Of a stretch of 64,000 bases of DNA, positions 8,143 through 15,817 are shown piece by piece. The first letter of the stretch is position 1; each line of letters begins with the position of its first letter. A model generated the notes under the pieces. It was not told the DNA's origin. It was given only the letters and a program-made list of their open reading frames with translations, and did not search any database. The DNA comes from Deltaproteobacteria bacterium (GTDB lineage: Bacteria; Bdellovibrionota; Bdellovibrionia; Bdellovibrionales; Bdellovibrionaceae), in contig JAFLCC010000003.1 of the NCBI GenBank assembly GCA_017302835.1, forward strand, positions 1-64,000, given 5' to 3'. Made by a program: the position numbers and the translations under genes.

Positions 8143-9790
8143 ATTTTATGACCTATCTGGAAGTGGTGCGCTAAGAAGCGCGAGAAACCTTTCGCGAAGA
8201 AACTTTATCAAGGTGATGGGTTTCAGTTTGACAACGATGATAACTGGTTTTTGGAGTTATTTTCGTTTTTTTAAATCGAATAAGTATTTTTTTTCAGGTT
8301 CCTTAGTAGGGGCAAATTCAAAAACTGGACATCTTTTACAGTCAGGAGTGAAAGCCATCCCAACAGAAACGAAGACTCTGGATACGGTGATTGTGGGTGG
8401 TGGTATCTCGGGGTTATCAGCTGCTTGGTGGTTTAAAAAGAACAACTTTAAAGACTTCGTTCTTTTTGAAATGGATTCCGATGTTGGTGGGAATTCAATG
8501 AGTGGTTCGAATTCGATTAGTAAATATCCTTGGGGAGCCCATTATGTGCCTTTGCCTGGGCCAGAGGCGCATTATGTTCGCGAGTTTTTTGAGGAGATAG
8601 GAATTATTCAGGGATATCAGAAAGGTCTTCCTATTTTTAATGAGTATTATTTATGCTCGGATGCTCAGGAGCGATTGTTTTTTCAAGGCGAGTGGCAGGA
8701 GGGTCTTGTTCCTCAACATGGAATTCAACACGATGATAAAAGGCAGTATGATGAGTTTTTTACTTTTATCGAGTCCTTGAAAAAGAAAAAAGGGGTTGAT
8801 AAAAAATATGTTTTTAGCATTCCTTTAGATTCGAGTTCTCAAGATCCTGAATATTTAAAGTTAGATCTCATTTCCATGTCTGAATTCATGAGAGAGAAAG
8901 GTTGGAATTCTTCCTATCTTAATTGGTATGTGAATTATTGTTGTCGTGATGACTATGGAAGGCCTCACAACAAAGTTTCAGCTTGGGCGGGCCTTCATTA
9001 TTTTGCCTCCCGTGCAGGAGTTGGGGCAAATGCAGACGCTCAATCTGTTTTGACTTGGCCTGAGGGGAATGGGTTTTTAGTTTCAAAATTTAAAGAAATT
9101 ATTGGTGATCACATTCGAAGAAACTCCCTGGTGTTTTCTATCGAGTGTTTGTCACAGGGCTACTCCGTTGATGTTTTGAATACTCAGGATAATTCTTGTA
9201 CGCGTTATTTTGTCAAGAATGTTATTTTTTGTGGGCCACGATTTACTGCAAATAAAATAATTAAAGATTATTCAAGTGATAGAACTCTTGAATATGCTCC
9301 ATGGGCGATAGCCAATATGACTATAAAAGAATTTCCGTTGTCCCAAGGGGCGCCGTTGTCGTGGGATAATGTCAGCTTTTATAGTAAGTCCTTGGGATAC
9401 ATCGTAGCAAATCACCAGGATTTAAAATTTAATCGCAAAGAAAAGGTCATTACCTATTATTTGCCTCTTGATGAAAAACCGCCAAAAGAAGAGCGGATAG
9501 CCGCCTATCAAAAAAGCTACCAAGACTGGTTAGATATAATTATTCCTGATCTTGAAAAAATGCATCCAGGAATTTCAAGGACTGTTTTAAACGTGGATGT
9601 TTGGATTTGGGGACACGGAATGGTGAGTCCTGGAATTAACTATTTATGGAGCCCAAAAAGAAAAGATTTTTTGAAGCCTTTTAAAGGAATTGAATTCGCT
9701 CATTCTGATATGAGTGGTATTTCCATCTTCGAAGAGGCCCAGTACCGAGGGGTTGAAGCTGCAAAAAGAATTTTAAGCAAGCTCATTTGA
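8132..9790 (+). CDS. Tat-exported FAD-dependent oxidoreductase
   Basis: A 552-residue flavoprotein. SRRNFIK at residues 21-27, followed by a hydrophobic stretch, is a textbook twin-arginine signal, so the folded FAD enzyme should be exported to the periplasm or stay anchored there. The dinucleotide fold begins at about residue 84 with TVIVGGGISGLSA, followed by an acidic residue (LFEMD) and a GGNS segment typical of the amine oxidase/phytoene desaturase superfamily. The C-terminal GIEFAHSDMSG is the usual FAD-closing motif. The ATG overlaps the upstream stop by 11 bases. Beside two aminopropyltransferase-like genes, an amine-type substrate is a reasonable inference, but no substrate residues prove it. 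Confidence 0.85.
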   Translation: MPTKFYDLSGSGALRSARNLSRRNFIKVMGFSLTTMITGFWSYFRFFKSNKYFFSGSLVGANSKTGHLLQSGVKAIPTETKTLDTVIVGGGISGLSAAWWFKKNNFKDFVLFEMDSDVGGNSMSGSNSISKYPWGAHYVPLPGPEAHYVREFFEEIGIIQGYQKGLPIFNEYYLCSDAQERLFFQGEWQEGLVPQHGIQHDDKRQYDEFFTFIESLKKKKGVDKKYVFSIPLDSSSQDPEYLKLDLISMSEFMREKGWNSSYLNWYVNYCCRDDYGRPHNKVSAWAGLHYFASRAGVGANADAQSVLTWPEGNGFLVSKFKEIIGDHIRRNSLVFSIECLSQGYSVDVLNTQDNSCTRYFVKNVIFCGPRFTANKIIKDYSSDRTLEYAPWAIANMTIKEFPLSQGAPLSWDNVSFYSKSLGYIVANHQDLKFNRKEKVITYYLPLDEKPPKEERIAAYQKSYQDWLDIIIPDLEKMHPGISRTVLNVDVWIWGHGMVSPGINYLWSPKRKDFLKPFKGIEFAHSDMSGISIFEEAQYRGVEAAKRILSKLI

Positions 9791-9846
9791 GCAGCGAGTT
9801 CAGAACTGGTGGCTTATTTCAAAAAACTCTGATAAAACTATCCATA

Positions 9847-12120
9847 ATGATTAGATTTCAAAATTCATTTTATTGGAAAGCGATTTTTTTTCTCTCGGGG
9901 TGCTCGTCTTTAATTTATCAAGTTACTTTTACTAAGTTTTTCATTCCTGTAATGGGTTTGAGTTTACCTGCCATGACTGTTGTTGTGAGTTCTTTTTTTA
10001 GCGGAATGGCCATCGGGAGTTTGTTGGTACCTAGGTTGATAAAATGGAATAGGTGTACCCCCATTTTCTATGCACTTATAGAAATAGCCATTGGATTACT
10101 ATCTGTATTAGTTGTTTATGCAAAACCCTTGTTGTTTAGTCTTTATAGGCTCTATTCCGATGATATATTTGCAAGTACTTATCAAGTTTTTTTTCAGTTT
10201 TTATTATCATTCTTATTTCTTTTGCCATCAACATTGATGATGGGGCTTTCTTTTCCTATATGTACAGAGTTATTCTCTATGAAATATAAAAATAATATCA
10301 AAGCGAATAAGATAGGCATTGCCTATTTTTTACATTTACTGGGGGCCTCAGTAGGGTGTTTCCTATGTGGGTTTTATTTAATTGAAAACTTAGGATTAAA
10401 AAATACTTTTTTCTTTACGGCGGGAATAAATATTTTAACGGCTGTATTAATATTATTTCATTTCCAAAAATCAAAGATCTCGTTGCCGCAAAAAAGTGTC
10501 ATTTCGAATGGTAGGTCCAACAAGCTGCTATTTTTTTATTTTTTCCTCGGTGTGTTGGTCATGTCCGTCGAAGTTGTTTGGTTCCGCCTTTTTGTTTTTT
10601 ATATCGGTGGAGCTGTTTATTCATTTTCTATAATTTTAACGGTTATATTATTAGGGAATGCCATAGGAAGTTATTTGTTCGGTGAGGTTTTTACTAAAGT
10701 GTTTAGACGTTGGCGTTGGAAAAACTATGAAATAGCTTCCCTTTTGACGGCCAAATTAGCTCTCTTTATTTTAATTTCATTTTATTTTTTAACCTCGATT
10801 GATTTTAAATTGTTGGGAAAACTCTTTCCTTATTCAAGTGACTTAGTATTAAGTTTTGTTTTTAGTTGTTTTCTTGTTGTTCCTTGTACCATTTTTCTTG
10901 GAGGAATATTTGCTTTTCTTAATCGGGAACTCGAAGAGGGCGGTTTATCTATGGGTGAGTCTTCGGGATTACTTTTTGCTGTAAATAGCTTTGGTTCAGT
11001 TGTGGGAACGATTTTGACGACATTTTTTCTTTTGGATTATTTAGGATTGCAAAAAATAGTCATTTACATGTCCTTGGGAATTTTTCTATTAAGTTTTATG
11101 TTGAGCTATAATTCTTCTGTTTCGATAAGAAGAATAAAAATAGTTCAATTTTTATTCTTAGTAGGAGTTATTTTACTTATTCCCCACAATGTGATTCAAA
11201 GTATTTTTTCTAAACAACTAGGGGAATTGGTTTTTTATAAAGAGACGGCAAGGGATATTGTTGCAGTTCATAAATTTCGTCAGACAGAAGATTTACGGCT
11301 GGCATTTAATGATGGACGCGGAACCTGTGGCACAATACCCCAAGAGAATGAAGTGGCAAGACTGTTGGCACATTCTTCAATGGCCATGAATCCACGAGCG
11401 AAAGATATTTTGGTAATTAGTTTTGGATGTGGTAATACGGCAAGTGCTTTTGCCGTTCATCCCATTATTTCATTAGATATCGTGGATGTGAGTCAGTCAG
11501 TTCGTGAAGCTGCACCTTTTTTTTGGACAAACAAAAATGTCATTAACGATGCTCGATTAAAATTTTATGTGGAAGACGGAAGAAACTTTCTTTTAAGAAC
11601 TAAAAAGAAATACGATATCATTCAACTAGAGTTGCCAAATTTATTGATGGACGGAACCGTTTTTTTATACACAAAAGAATTTTATCAATTAGTTCGAGAA
11701 AGATTAAAAGACAAGGGTGTTATCTCGCAATGGATTAACGCTGCTAAAACTGGACGGGACGCCTCATTATCGCTCATTCATACCCTAGCAAATGAGTTTC
11801 CAAATGCCATTTTGTTTGAACGGCATTGGGCTTGGTGGGTGAATGCCACTCTGAATGAAAATCAAGAACTTTTTCCCAGCGAGGGAAAGTTGTATTTTGA
11901 AGAGCCTAAAATACGCAATGATTTATTGAGCATTGGTTCTTCTTACCAAGATATGCATAAGTTCGTATTAGCAAATCGCGATGAAATCGAAAAAATCACC
12001 AAAAATTCACCTTTGGTTACTGATGACCTTACCTTGGTTGATTTCACTGCTTCTAAATTTTGGTCAGAAACAATATTCCACCAGCGACCTCAAAATAAAA
12101 CACCTGGGTTTTTCAAATAG
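9847..12120 (+). CDS. Large membrane aminopropyltransferase-like protein
   Basis: About 757 residues from the ATG at 9847. A TTG at 9787, overlapping the previous stop (TTGA), would add 20 residues; neither start has a clear Shine-Dalgarno. The first 450 residues hold roughly 12 transmembrane helices. The last 280 form a spermidine-synthase-like fold (FNDGRGTCGTIPQENEVARL, then LVISFGCGNTASAF). The AdoMet loop is SFGCGNT rather than the GGGDG of the upstream enzyme, while the later YVEDGRNFL and a Tyr-Asp-Ile-Ile strand are kept. It is probably a fused membrane-transport/aminopropyltransferase protein of the kind annotated as fused spermidine synthase. It ends the operon. Confidence 0.8.
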   Translation: MIRFQNSFYWKAIFFLSGCSSLIYQVTFTKFFIPVMGLSLPAMTVVVSSFFSGMAIGSLLVPRLIKWNRCTPIFYALIEIAIGLLSVLVVYAKPLLFSLYRLYSDDIFASTYQVFFQFLLSFLFLLPSTLMMGLSFPICTELFSMKYKNNIKANKIGIAYFLHLLGASVGCFLCGFYLIENLGLKNTFFFTAGINILTAVLILFHFQKSKISLPQKSVISNGRSNKLLFFYFFLGVLVMSVEVVWFRLFVFYIGGAVYSFSIILTVILLGNAIGSYLFGEVFTKVFRRWRWKNYEIASLLTAKLALFILISFYFLTSIDFKLLGKLFPYSSDLVLSFVFSCFLVVPCTIFLGGIFAFLNRELEEGGLSMGESSGLLFAVNSFGSVVGTILTTFFLLDYLGLQKIVIYMSLGIFLLSFMLSYNSSVSIRRIKIVQFLFLVGVILLIPHNVIQSIFSKQLGELVFYKETARDIVAVHKFRQTEDLRLAFNDGRGTCGTIPQENEVARLLAHSSMAMNPRAKDILVISFGCGNTASAFAVHPIISLDIVDVSQSVREAAPFFWTNKNVINDARLKFYVEDGRNFLLRTKKKYDIIQLELPNLLMDGTVFLYTKEFYQLVRERLKDKGVISQWINAAKTGRDASLSLIHTLANEFPNAILFERHWAWWVNATLNENQELFPSEGKLYFEEPKIRNDLLSIGSSYQDMHKFVLANRDEIEKITKNSPLVTDDLTLVDFTASKFWSETIFHQRPQNKTPGFFK

Positions 12121-12167
12121 TTTTCATAATCACTAGTTTTCAAACTCAAGACTTATTCCCTTAAGAC

Positions 12168-12195
12168 CCCAGAAAGTTCAAGTGAACTTTCTGGG
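12168..12195. terminator. Perfect hairpin between convergent genes
   Basis: CCCAGAAAGTTCA and TGAACTTTCTGGG form a 13-bp perfect stem with a two-base loop, between the end of the operon at 12120 and the end of the flagellin at 12290. Neither strand has a T run after it, so it is not a canonical rho-independent terminator. It may serve as an RNA 3'-end stabiliser for both convergent transcripts. Confidence 0.5.
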
Positions 12196-12289
12196 TAGGT
12201 TGGTCCGCTAAAAGTATCGGAGGGCTCTTTCAGCTAAACTACAATAAGAAACACTTAAATTAAAATATATTTATTATTCTACTGTTGAA

Positions 12290-13123
12290 CTAACCAATTA
12301 ATTTCAAGGCATTTCCAGGTATTTGATTAGCCTGAGCCAATGTAGATACCGAAGCTTGAAGTAAAATATTATTTCTTGTCAACTCGCTGCTTGCCTGAGC
12401 CACATCAGTATCACGAATCCGTGAATTCGCAGCTGATAAATTTTCACGCATGGTTTGAGTGTTATCAAAAGTTGTTTGTAAACGGTTTTGGATGGCACCA
12501 AGGTTCGCTCTGAATCCATTCACCGTAGATTGGGCCTCGTCAAGAACAGAGAGTGACTCTTGAGCTCCCTCTTTTGAAGAAAAATCAAAGCCATCAATAC
12601 CTAAATTGGAAGCGGTAGCATCTGACATACTAGAGTCAAATTTAATCCTATCAGAATCAGGGTCATTGTTGATGCCCACTTGAAACTCATACATTTTGCC
12701 ATTTCCATTGATTAATTCTTGATTTCCAAATTTAGTTGTTTGCGCTATTCTTTGCACTTCTTGTTTTAACTGTTGTACTTCCTTATCAAGTAAGTTTCTT
12801 TCTTTATCTGATACAGAATCAGAAGCCGATTGAATTCCTAGCTCTCTCATTCTTGTGAGAATATTTGATATTTCACCAAGACCACCTTCAGCTGTTTGAA
12901 TTAAGGAAATGCCATCATTAGAATTCCTTCCAGCTTGGTCGATACTTCGGATATTTGATTTTAAGTTTTCACTTATCGCCAACCCTGCGGCATCATCTGA
13001 TGACTTCGTAATTCTGGATCCCGAAGCTAACTGAGTAAATGACTTTTGTATCTCTCTTTGCGAGTTTGTCATCGACTTTTGAGCGCTTAAAGACGCTACG
13101 TTTGTTGAAATTCTCATTCCCAT
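12290..13123 (-). CDS. fliC: Flagellin
   Basis: A 277-residue flagellin with complete, conserved N- and C-terminal D0/D1 regions: RISTNVASLSAQK, a GSRITKSSDDAAGLAISE core, MRELGIQSASD, and a C-terminus ending LAQANQIPGNALKLIG. The variable centre is very short, so the filament subunit is a minimal flagellin, as in Bdellovibrio. AGGAGG lies seven bases before the ATG. It is the furthest downstream of three flagellin genes on this strand, each with its own ribosome-binding site and a spacer of 0.5 kb or more, so each is probably transcribed separately. No chaperone or cap gene is present. Confidence 0.93.
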   Translation of the reverse strand: MGMRISTNVASLSAQKSMTNSQREIQKSFTQLASGSRITKSSDDAAGLAISENLKSNIRSIDQAGRNSNDGISLIQTAEGGLGEISNILTRMRELGIQSASDSVSDKERNLLDKEVQQLKQEVQRIAQTTKFGNQELINGNGKMYEFQVGINNDPDSDRIKFDSSMSDATASNLGIDGFDFSSKEGAQESLSVLDEAQSTVNGFRANLGAIQNRLQTTFDNTQTMRENLSAANSRIRDTDVAQASSELTRNNILLQASVSTLAQANQIPGNALKLIG

Positions 13124-13613
13124 GGAAGACCTCCTGATAGTTGCTCCATTTTAGGAGCGGTTAAGGCCCAGCTTTATAACCTACATAAAGACAGGGCCAG
13201 TTTGAACACGTTGGCACGACTCGACCTTGGTACGGCTCTTGGGATTTCATCGAATTCTTTTTTCGCAGTCACTCGAGAAAAGTTTTCTCCATCCTTTGGG
13301 CTTAGCACTTTAGTCAGTGTTGAACCATTTGATAATTCCTTCGGCCAGGTCTTGAAAGGCTTTAGTCCTGCGAGTGAAATCTAGACCTTAGTCAATTGCA
13401 AACTAGACTTTGATCTGTGAAAAGGACGACTATGGTCCGTGAAAAACTCGACCAAGATCTAGAGATTTTGCAAATGTGAAGTGAAATTTTTGTATTGAGA
13501 TAAGAAACGAAAGGTTTTTATCTACTGATCTATGGTCAAGTCTAAGTCTGGTAGGGTTTTGATGGAGTTGGATTTCTATATTTTGATGGTCTGTCATTAT
13601 ATTTCCAGTTTTA
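13124..13613. other. Flagellin upstream spacer with repeated motifs
   Basis: About 490 bases without a convincing gene. The first 150 bases form the 5' leader of the flagellin below, including GCTCC-N6-GGAGC next to the ribosome-binding site. TGAACACGTTGG (13203-13214) and GACTCGACCTT (13218-13228) recur in reverse complement at 16996-17007 and 17132-17142, in the spacer of the next flagellin. Variants of CTAGACCTTAGTC occur at 13381, 13403 and 13447. I could not identify a flagellar sigma-28 or sigma-54 promoter with confidence. Confidence 0.45.
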
Positions 13614-13952
13614 ATGCATGCAAATCAAGAGTGCATAAAGTCTTACGAAGATAGCTATGTAAAGAGCCTTAAAAATCTCACCTTTTTAGCCAAGTCTGAT
13701 AGAGCTGATTTGTTATTAGCTATGAAAAATAAGGATAGAAAAGCGCCAACTAAGAATCCTTTCATTTTTGAAAATCCTTTACTACGTGAAAAAATTCAAA
13801 GAATAGAAGCGTCCTTCCAAAATGCTACAGAAGAGAACTTAAGGCGACAAAAATTACAGAGACAAGAATCATTTGTTGTTGATACTAAAGTCACTTATCA
13901 AAATGTTAACTGGCAAGCATTCGGTGGCAAATTTCTTATTCAATTTTCATAA
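13614..13952 (+). CDS. Short hypothetical, possible decayed secreted protein
   Basis: A 112-residue frame starting MHANQECIKSYEDSY. The C-x-x-S-Y pattern near the N-terminus resembles that of the exported proteins at 252, 44726 and 63163. In this frame, codons upstream of the ATG encode a hydrophobic stretch (SVIIFPVL) typical of the end of a signal peptide, but a TGA at 13584-13586 and the lack of a start codon cut it off. The remainder is helical and Lys/Arg/Glu-rich. No ribosome-binding site precedes the ATG. It may be a real small protein or a remnant whose signal peptide was lost by mutation. Confidence 0.35.
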   Translation: MHANQECIKSYEDSYVKSLKNLTFLAKSDRADLLLAMKNKDRKAPTKNPFIFENPLLREKIQRIEASFQNATEENLRRQKLQRQESFVVDTKVTYQNVNWQAFGGKFLIQFS

Positions 13953-14300
13953 ATTTTGGTTTCGCGCCAGTGAGCAAAGCTCTCAAGGCCTCCTTGCCAT
14001 CTTCACCACAAATGTGGAAAATCAAAACATGGAAACCAAATAAAGTAATAAAATTTAAATACAAAATTGAAAGAAAATAAAATAATTTCTTTCAATGGCT
14101 CAAGGATAAACAGCTGAAAATACATCAAACTTTTGGGCAGCGACGTTTATTGCTTAGCTGTTCAAATCTCTACAGGTGAAAAACTTAAAGTAATATTTTA
14201 TATTAATTTCTAATTTAAACCGGAGCGGTGAACTCATGGGAAATTAATCCCACAACATTTGGAACGGTATCTATTAATAAATGGATAGAAGGAAAAGGAA
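13953..14300. other. Intergenic region with inverted repeats
   Basis: About 350 bases without a gene. It holds TTTGGTTTC near 13956 matched by GAAACCAAA near 14031, and a perfect 11-bp stem ATTGAAAGAAA / TTTCTTTCAAT with a nine-base loop at 14066-14096. Neither has a following T run. The remainder is AT-rich. Confidence 0.4.
14066..14096. repeat. 11-bp perfect hairpin
   Basis: ATTGAAAGAAA (14066-14076) and TTTCTTTCAAT (14086-14096) are perfect complements around a nine-base AT loop. It lies between the fragment at 13614 and the secreted protein at 14301. No poly-T follows on the + strand. It may be a weak transcription end or mRNA stabiliser. Confidence 0.4.
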
Positions 14301-14765
14301 ATGAAAAGCATTATAAGCATTATATTTATGTACTTTTTGATTTTGAATTCTTTGGCGTTGGCTCAGTCGTCTGACAGTTTAATTTCTGTTAACACTGTAG
14401 AAGGTAAACAAGTTTTTGTTTCCAAAAAAGAATTGCTTGATGCCTTGGCCTCAAATATCCCTAAAAATAAGCTTCAATATGCTATACTCCAGGTACATTC
14501 AGACGGATATGTTGATATCGGAAATTTTGCCATTAGCATTGCTGGTACTAAATATACTTTTGAATCTCCGCAAAGGAACACAATGAACCAAGCAACTTAT
14601 GCATGCCGTTCCGCAGGTTTTAAAAGGGCTGTTAAATATGAAACTTCTGGTTTTTCTAGTAAAAGAGCCTTTATTGACGAAGAAGGGTATCCGGTTCAGA
14701 CTGGCGAAGGATGGTCAGGTTATGCTTCTGGTGGGGCGTATTCAGTTATTACGTGTCAGTATTAA
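14301..14765 (+). CDS. Small secreted protein
   Basis: A 154-residue exported protein. MKSIISIIFMYFLILNSLALA is a clear Sec signal peptide with an ALA-Q cleavage site, so the mature protein begins at about residue 22. The mature domain contains exactly two cysteines (TYACRSAGF and VITCQY), probably one disulfide, and a Gly/Tyr/Ser-rich end. GGAAAAGGAA precedes the ATG. No family recognised. Its TAA stop lies inside the left inverted repeat of the adjacent IS630-type element; the pre-insertion sequence, reconstructed from the right flank, would also have ended in TAA, so the protein was not truncated. Confidence 0.65.
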   Translation: MKSIISIIFMYFLILNSLALAQSSDSLISVNTVEGKQVFVSKKELLDALASNIPKNKLQYAILQVHSDGYVDIGNFAISIAGTKYTFESPQRNTMNQATYACRSAGFKRAVKYETSGFSSKRAFIDEEGYPVQTGEGWSGYASGGAYSVITCQY

Positions 14766-14790
14766 TAAGTTCGTTGAATAACCAACATTA
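14763..14790 (+). repeat. Left inverted repeat of the IS
   Basis: TAATAAGTTCGTTGAATAAC plus CAACATTA, matching the reverse complement of 15634-15661 at 27 of 28 positions. Its first three bases are the stop codon of the gene at 14301. Confidence 0.85.
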
Positions 14791-14828
14791 TCTTGCAAGC
14801 TGATTAGGTTATTTATAACGTCTTTTTT

Positions 14829-15597
14829 ATGAGAAAAGATGATGCCCGACAATTGGATCACAAGACTCTTGAAGAATTACGAATCAGATCCATCAAGCGA
14901 GGTCATGCTGGAGAAAGTCCAGAAGCGATTTCAAAAGCTCTCGGTCCCAACCGATCAACAATTTATACTTGGCTTGCACTTTATCGCGATGGTGGTTGGA
15001 GCGCTTTGAAGTCGAGGCCGACGCCGGATGCAAAGCCAAGAATTGATGGTAAGAAAATGGTTGATGGAAATTTATCCAAAGATAAAGAGTCGCTCCAAGA
15101 TCGAGAAAGCGGATATATATTTTGACGATACAGCTCACATTAAGTCGGATCATCATGCCGGAAAAACCTGGGGAATTAAAGGCGATACTCCAGTCGTAGT
15201 TAGTAGTGGTGCTCGGATTTCTTTTTCATTGATCTCGGTAATATCATCGCGGGGCTTGATGAGATTTATGGTGCGTGAAGGTGGAGTCAACTCAGCAGTT
15301 TTTATAGAATTTTTGAAAAGGCTAATTGCTGGAGCGAAAAGAAAAATATTTCTAATTGTTGATGGTGGATTTGCTCACTAATCAAAGGTTACAAAAGGAT
15401 TTGTTGAATCAGTAAAGTCACAGTTGGAAATATTTTTTCTGCCACCTTACTCGCCAGATCAAAACTCTGACGAACTTGTTTGGAATCACTTGAAAACTCA
15501 TACTGTTGGCAGGTCAACTGTGGTTGATAAAATTGACTATAAAAAGAAGGTCACAAAGTCCATGAAATCGCTTCAAAAAAATAAAAGAAAAGTTTGA
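14829..15597 (+). pseudogene. IS630-family transposase, frameshifted and deleted
   Basis: The first part (14829 to about 15060) encodes the helix-turn-helix N-terminus (ESPEAISKALGPNRSTIYTW, then LKSRPTPDAKPRIDG). The second part, in another frame from about 15028, encodes the DDE catalytic domain: ADIYFDDTAHIKSD (first Asp), FLIVDGGFAH (second Asp), then after an in-frame TAA at 15379-15381, PYSPDQNSDELVWNHLK (Glu). Compared with intact family members, the stretch between the helix-turn-helix and the first catalytic Asp is missing roughly 60-80 residues. An internal deletion that changed the frame, plus a nonsense mutation, inactivate it. Confidence 0.85.
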
Positions 15598-15633
15598 TCT
15601 TTCTTCCAAAAACCTAGCTTAAAATACGCTGCT

Positions 15634-15661
15634 TAATGTTGGTTATTCAACGCACTTATTA
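15634..15661 (-). repeat. Right inverted repeat of the IS
   Basis: TAATGTTGGTTATTCAACGC plus ACTTATTA, the inverted copy of 14763-14790 with a single difference (G for T in the GTGCG/GTTCG segment of the complement). Confidence 0.85.
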
Positions 15662-15670
15662 ATGTATCTA

Positions 15671-15759
15671 CAAGCTTGGTTAAGCGCTAAATGTCTCCGA
15701 GGGGCAGAGAGCCCCCCGGAGTGGGCTTAACGAGTAGCTTGTGTGTGGGCGACTACTCA
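15671..15759. other. GC-rich nested hairpin region after flagellin
   Basis: Nested arms CAAGCT...AGCTTG (15671/15736), GTTAAGC...GCTTAAC and CTCCG-A-GGGG...CCCC-C-CGGAG fold into one long stem. An alternative hairpin, GAGTAG (15733-15738) with CTACTC (15754-15759), overlaps its 3' arm, so the two folds compete. It lies just downstream of the minus-strand flagellin and right beside the IS end. It is strikingly GC-rich for this genome. It could be a terminator or processing element for the flagellin mRNA or a remnant of another mobile sequence. Confidence 0.5.
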
Positions 15760-15817
15760 TTTCAATTTTATCTTTTTTTTAATGAACTAAGATTTCTTAA
15801 TTTTTTTAAATCTAAAC

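Larger units (their letters stand above)
14763..15661 (+). mobile_element. Decayed IS630-family insertion sequence
   Basis: The element is bounded by 28-base terminal repeats (14763-14790 and, inverted, 15634-15661) that differ at one position. Each begins or ends in TA, consistent with the TA target duplication of the IS630/Tc1 superfamily. Between them lies one transposase reading region broken by a frame change and a stop. The well-preserved ends alongside a broken transposase suggest fairly recent arrival followed by loss of function. It lies between a small secreted protein gene and the second flagellin. Confidence 0.8.

Noticed and set aside
13202-13384. 60-codon + strand frame upstream of the first flagellin
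   Set aside because: No ribosome-binding site, and the sequence contains the repeat words shared with another flagellin spacer; it looks like regulatory DNA.
15671-15741. Integron attC-like core sites GTTAAGC...GCTTAAC
   Set aside because: attC sites run RYYYAAC...GTTRRRY; here the order is reversed on both strands, and no integrase or cassette array is present. The palindrome is explained as a hairpin.
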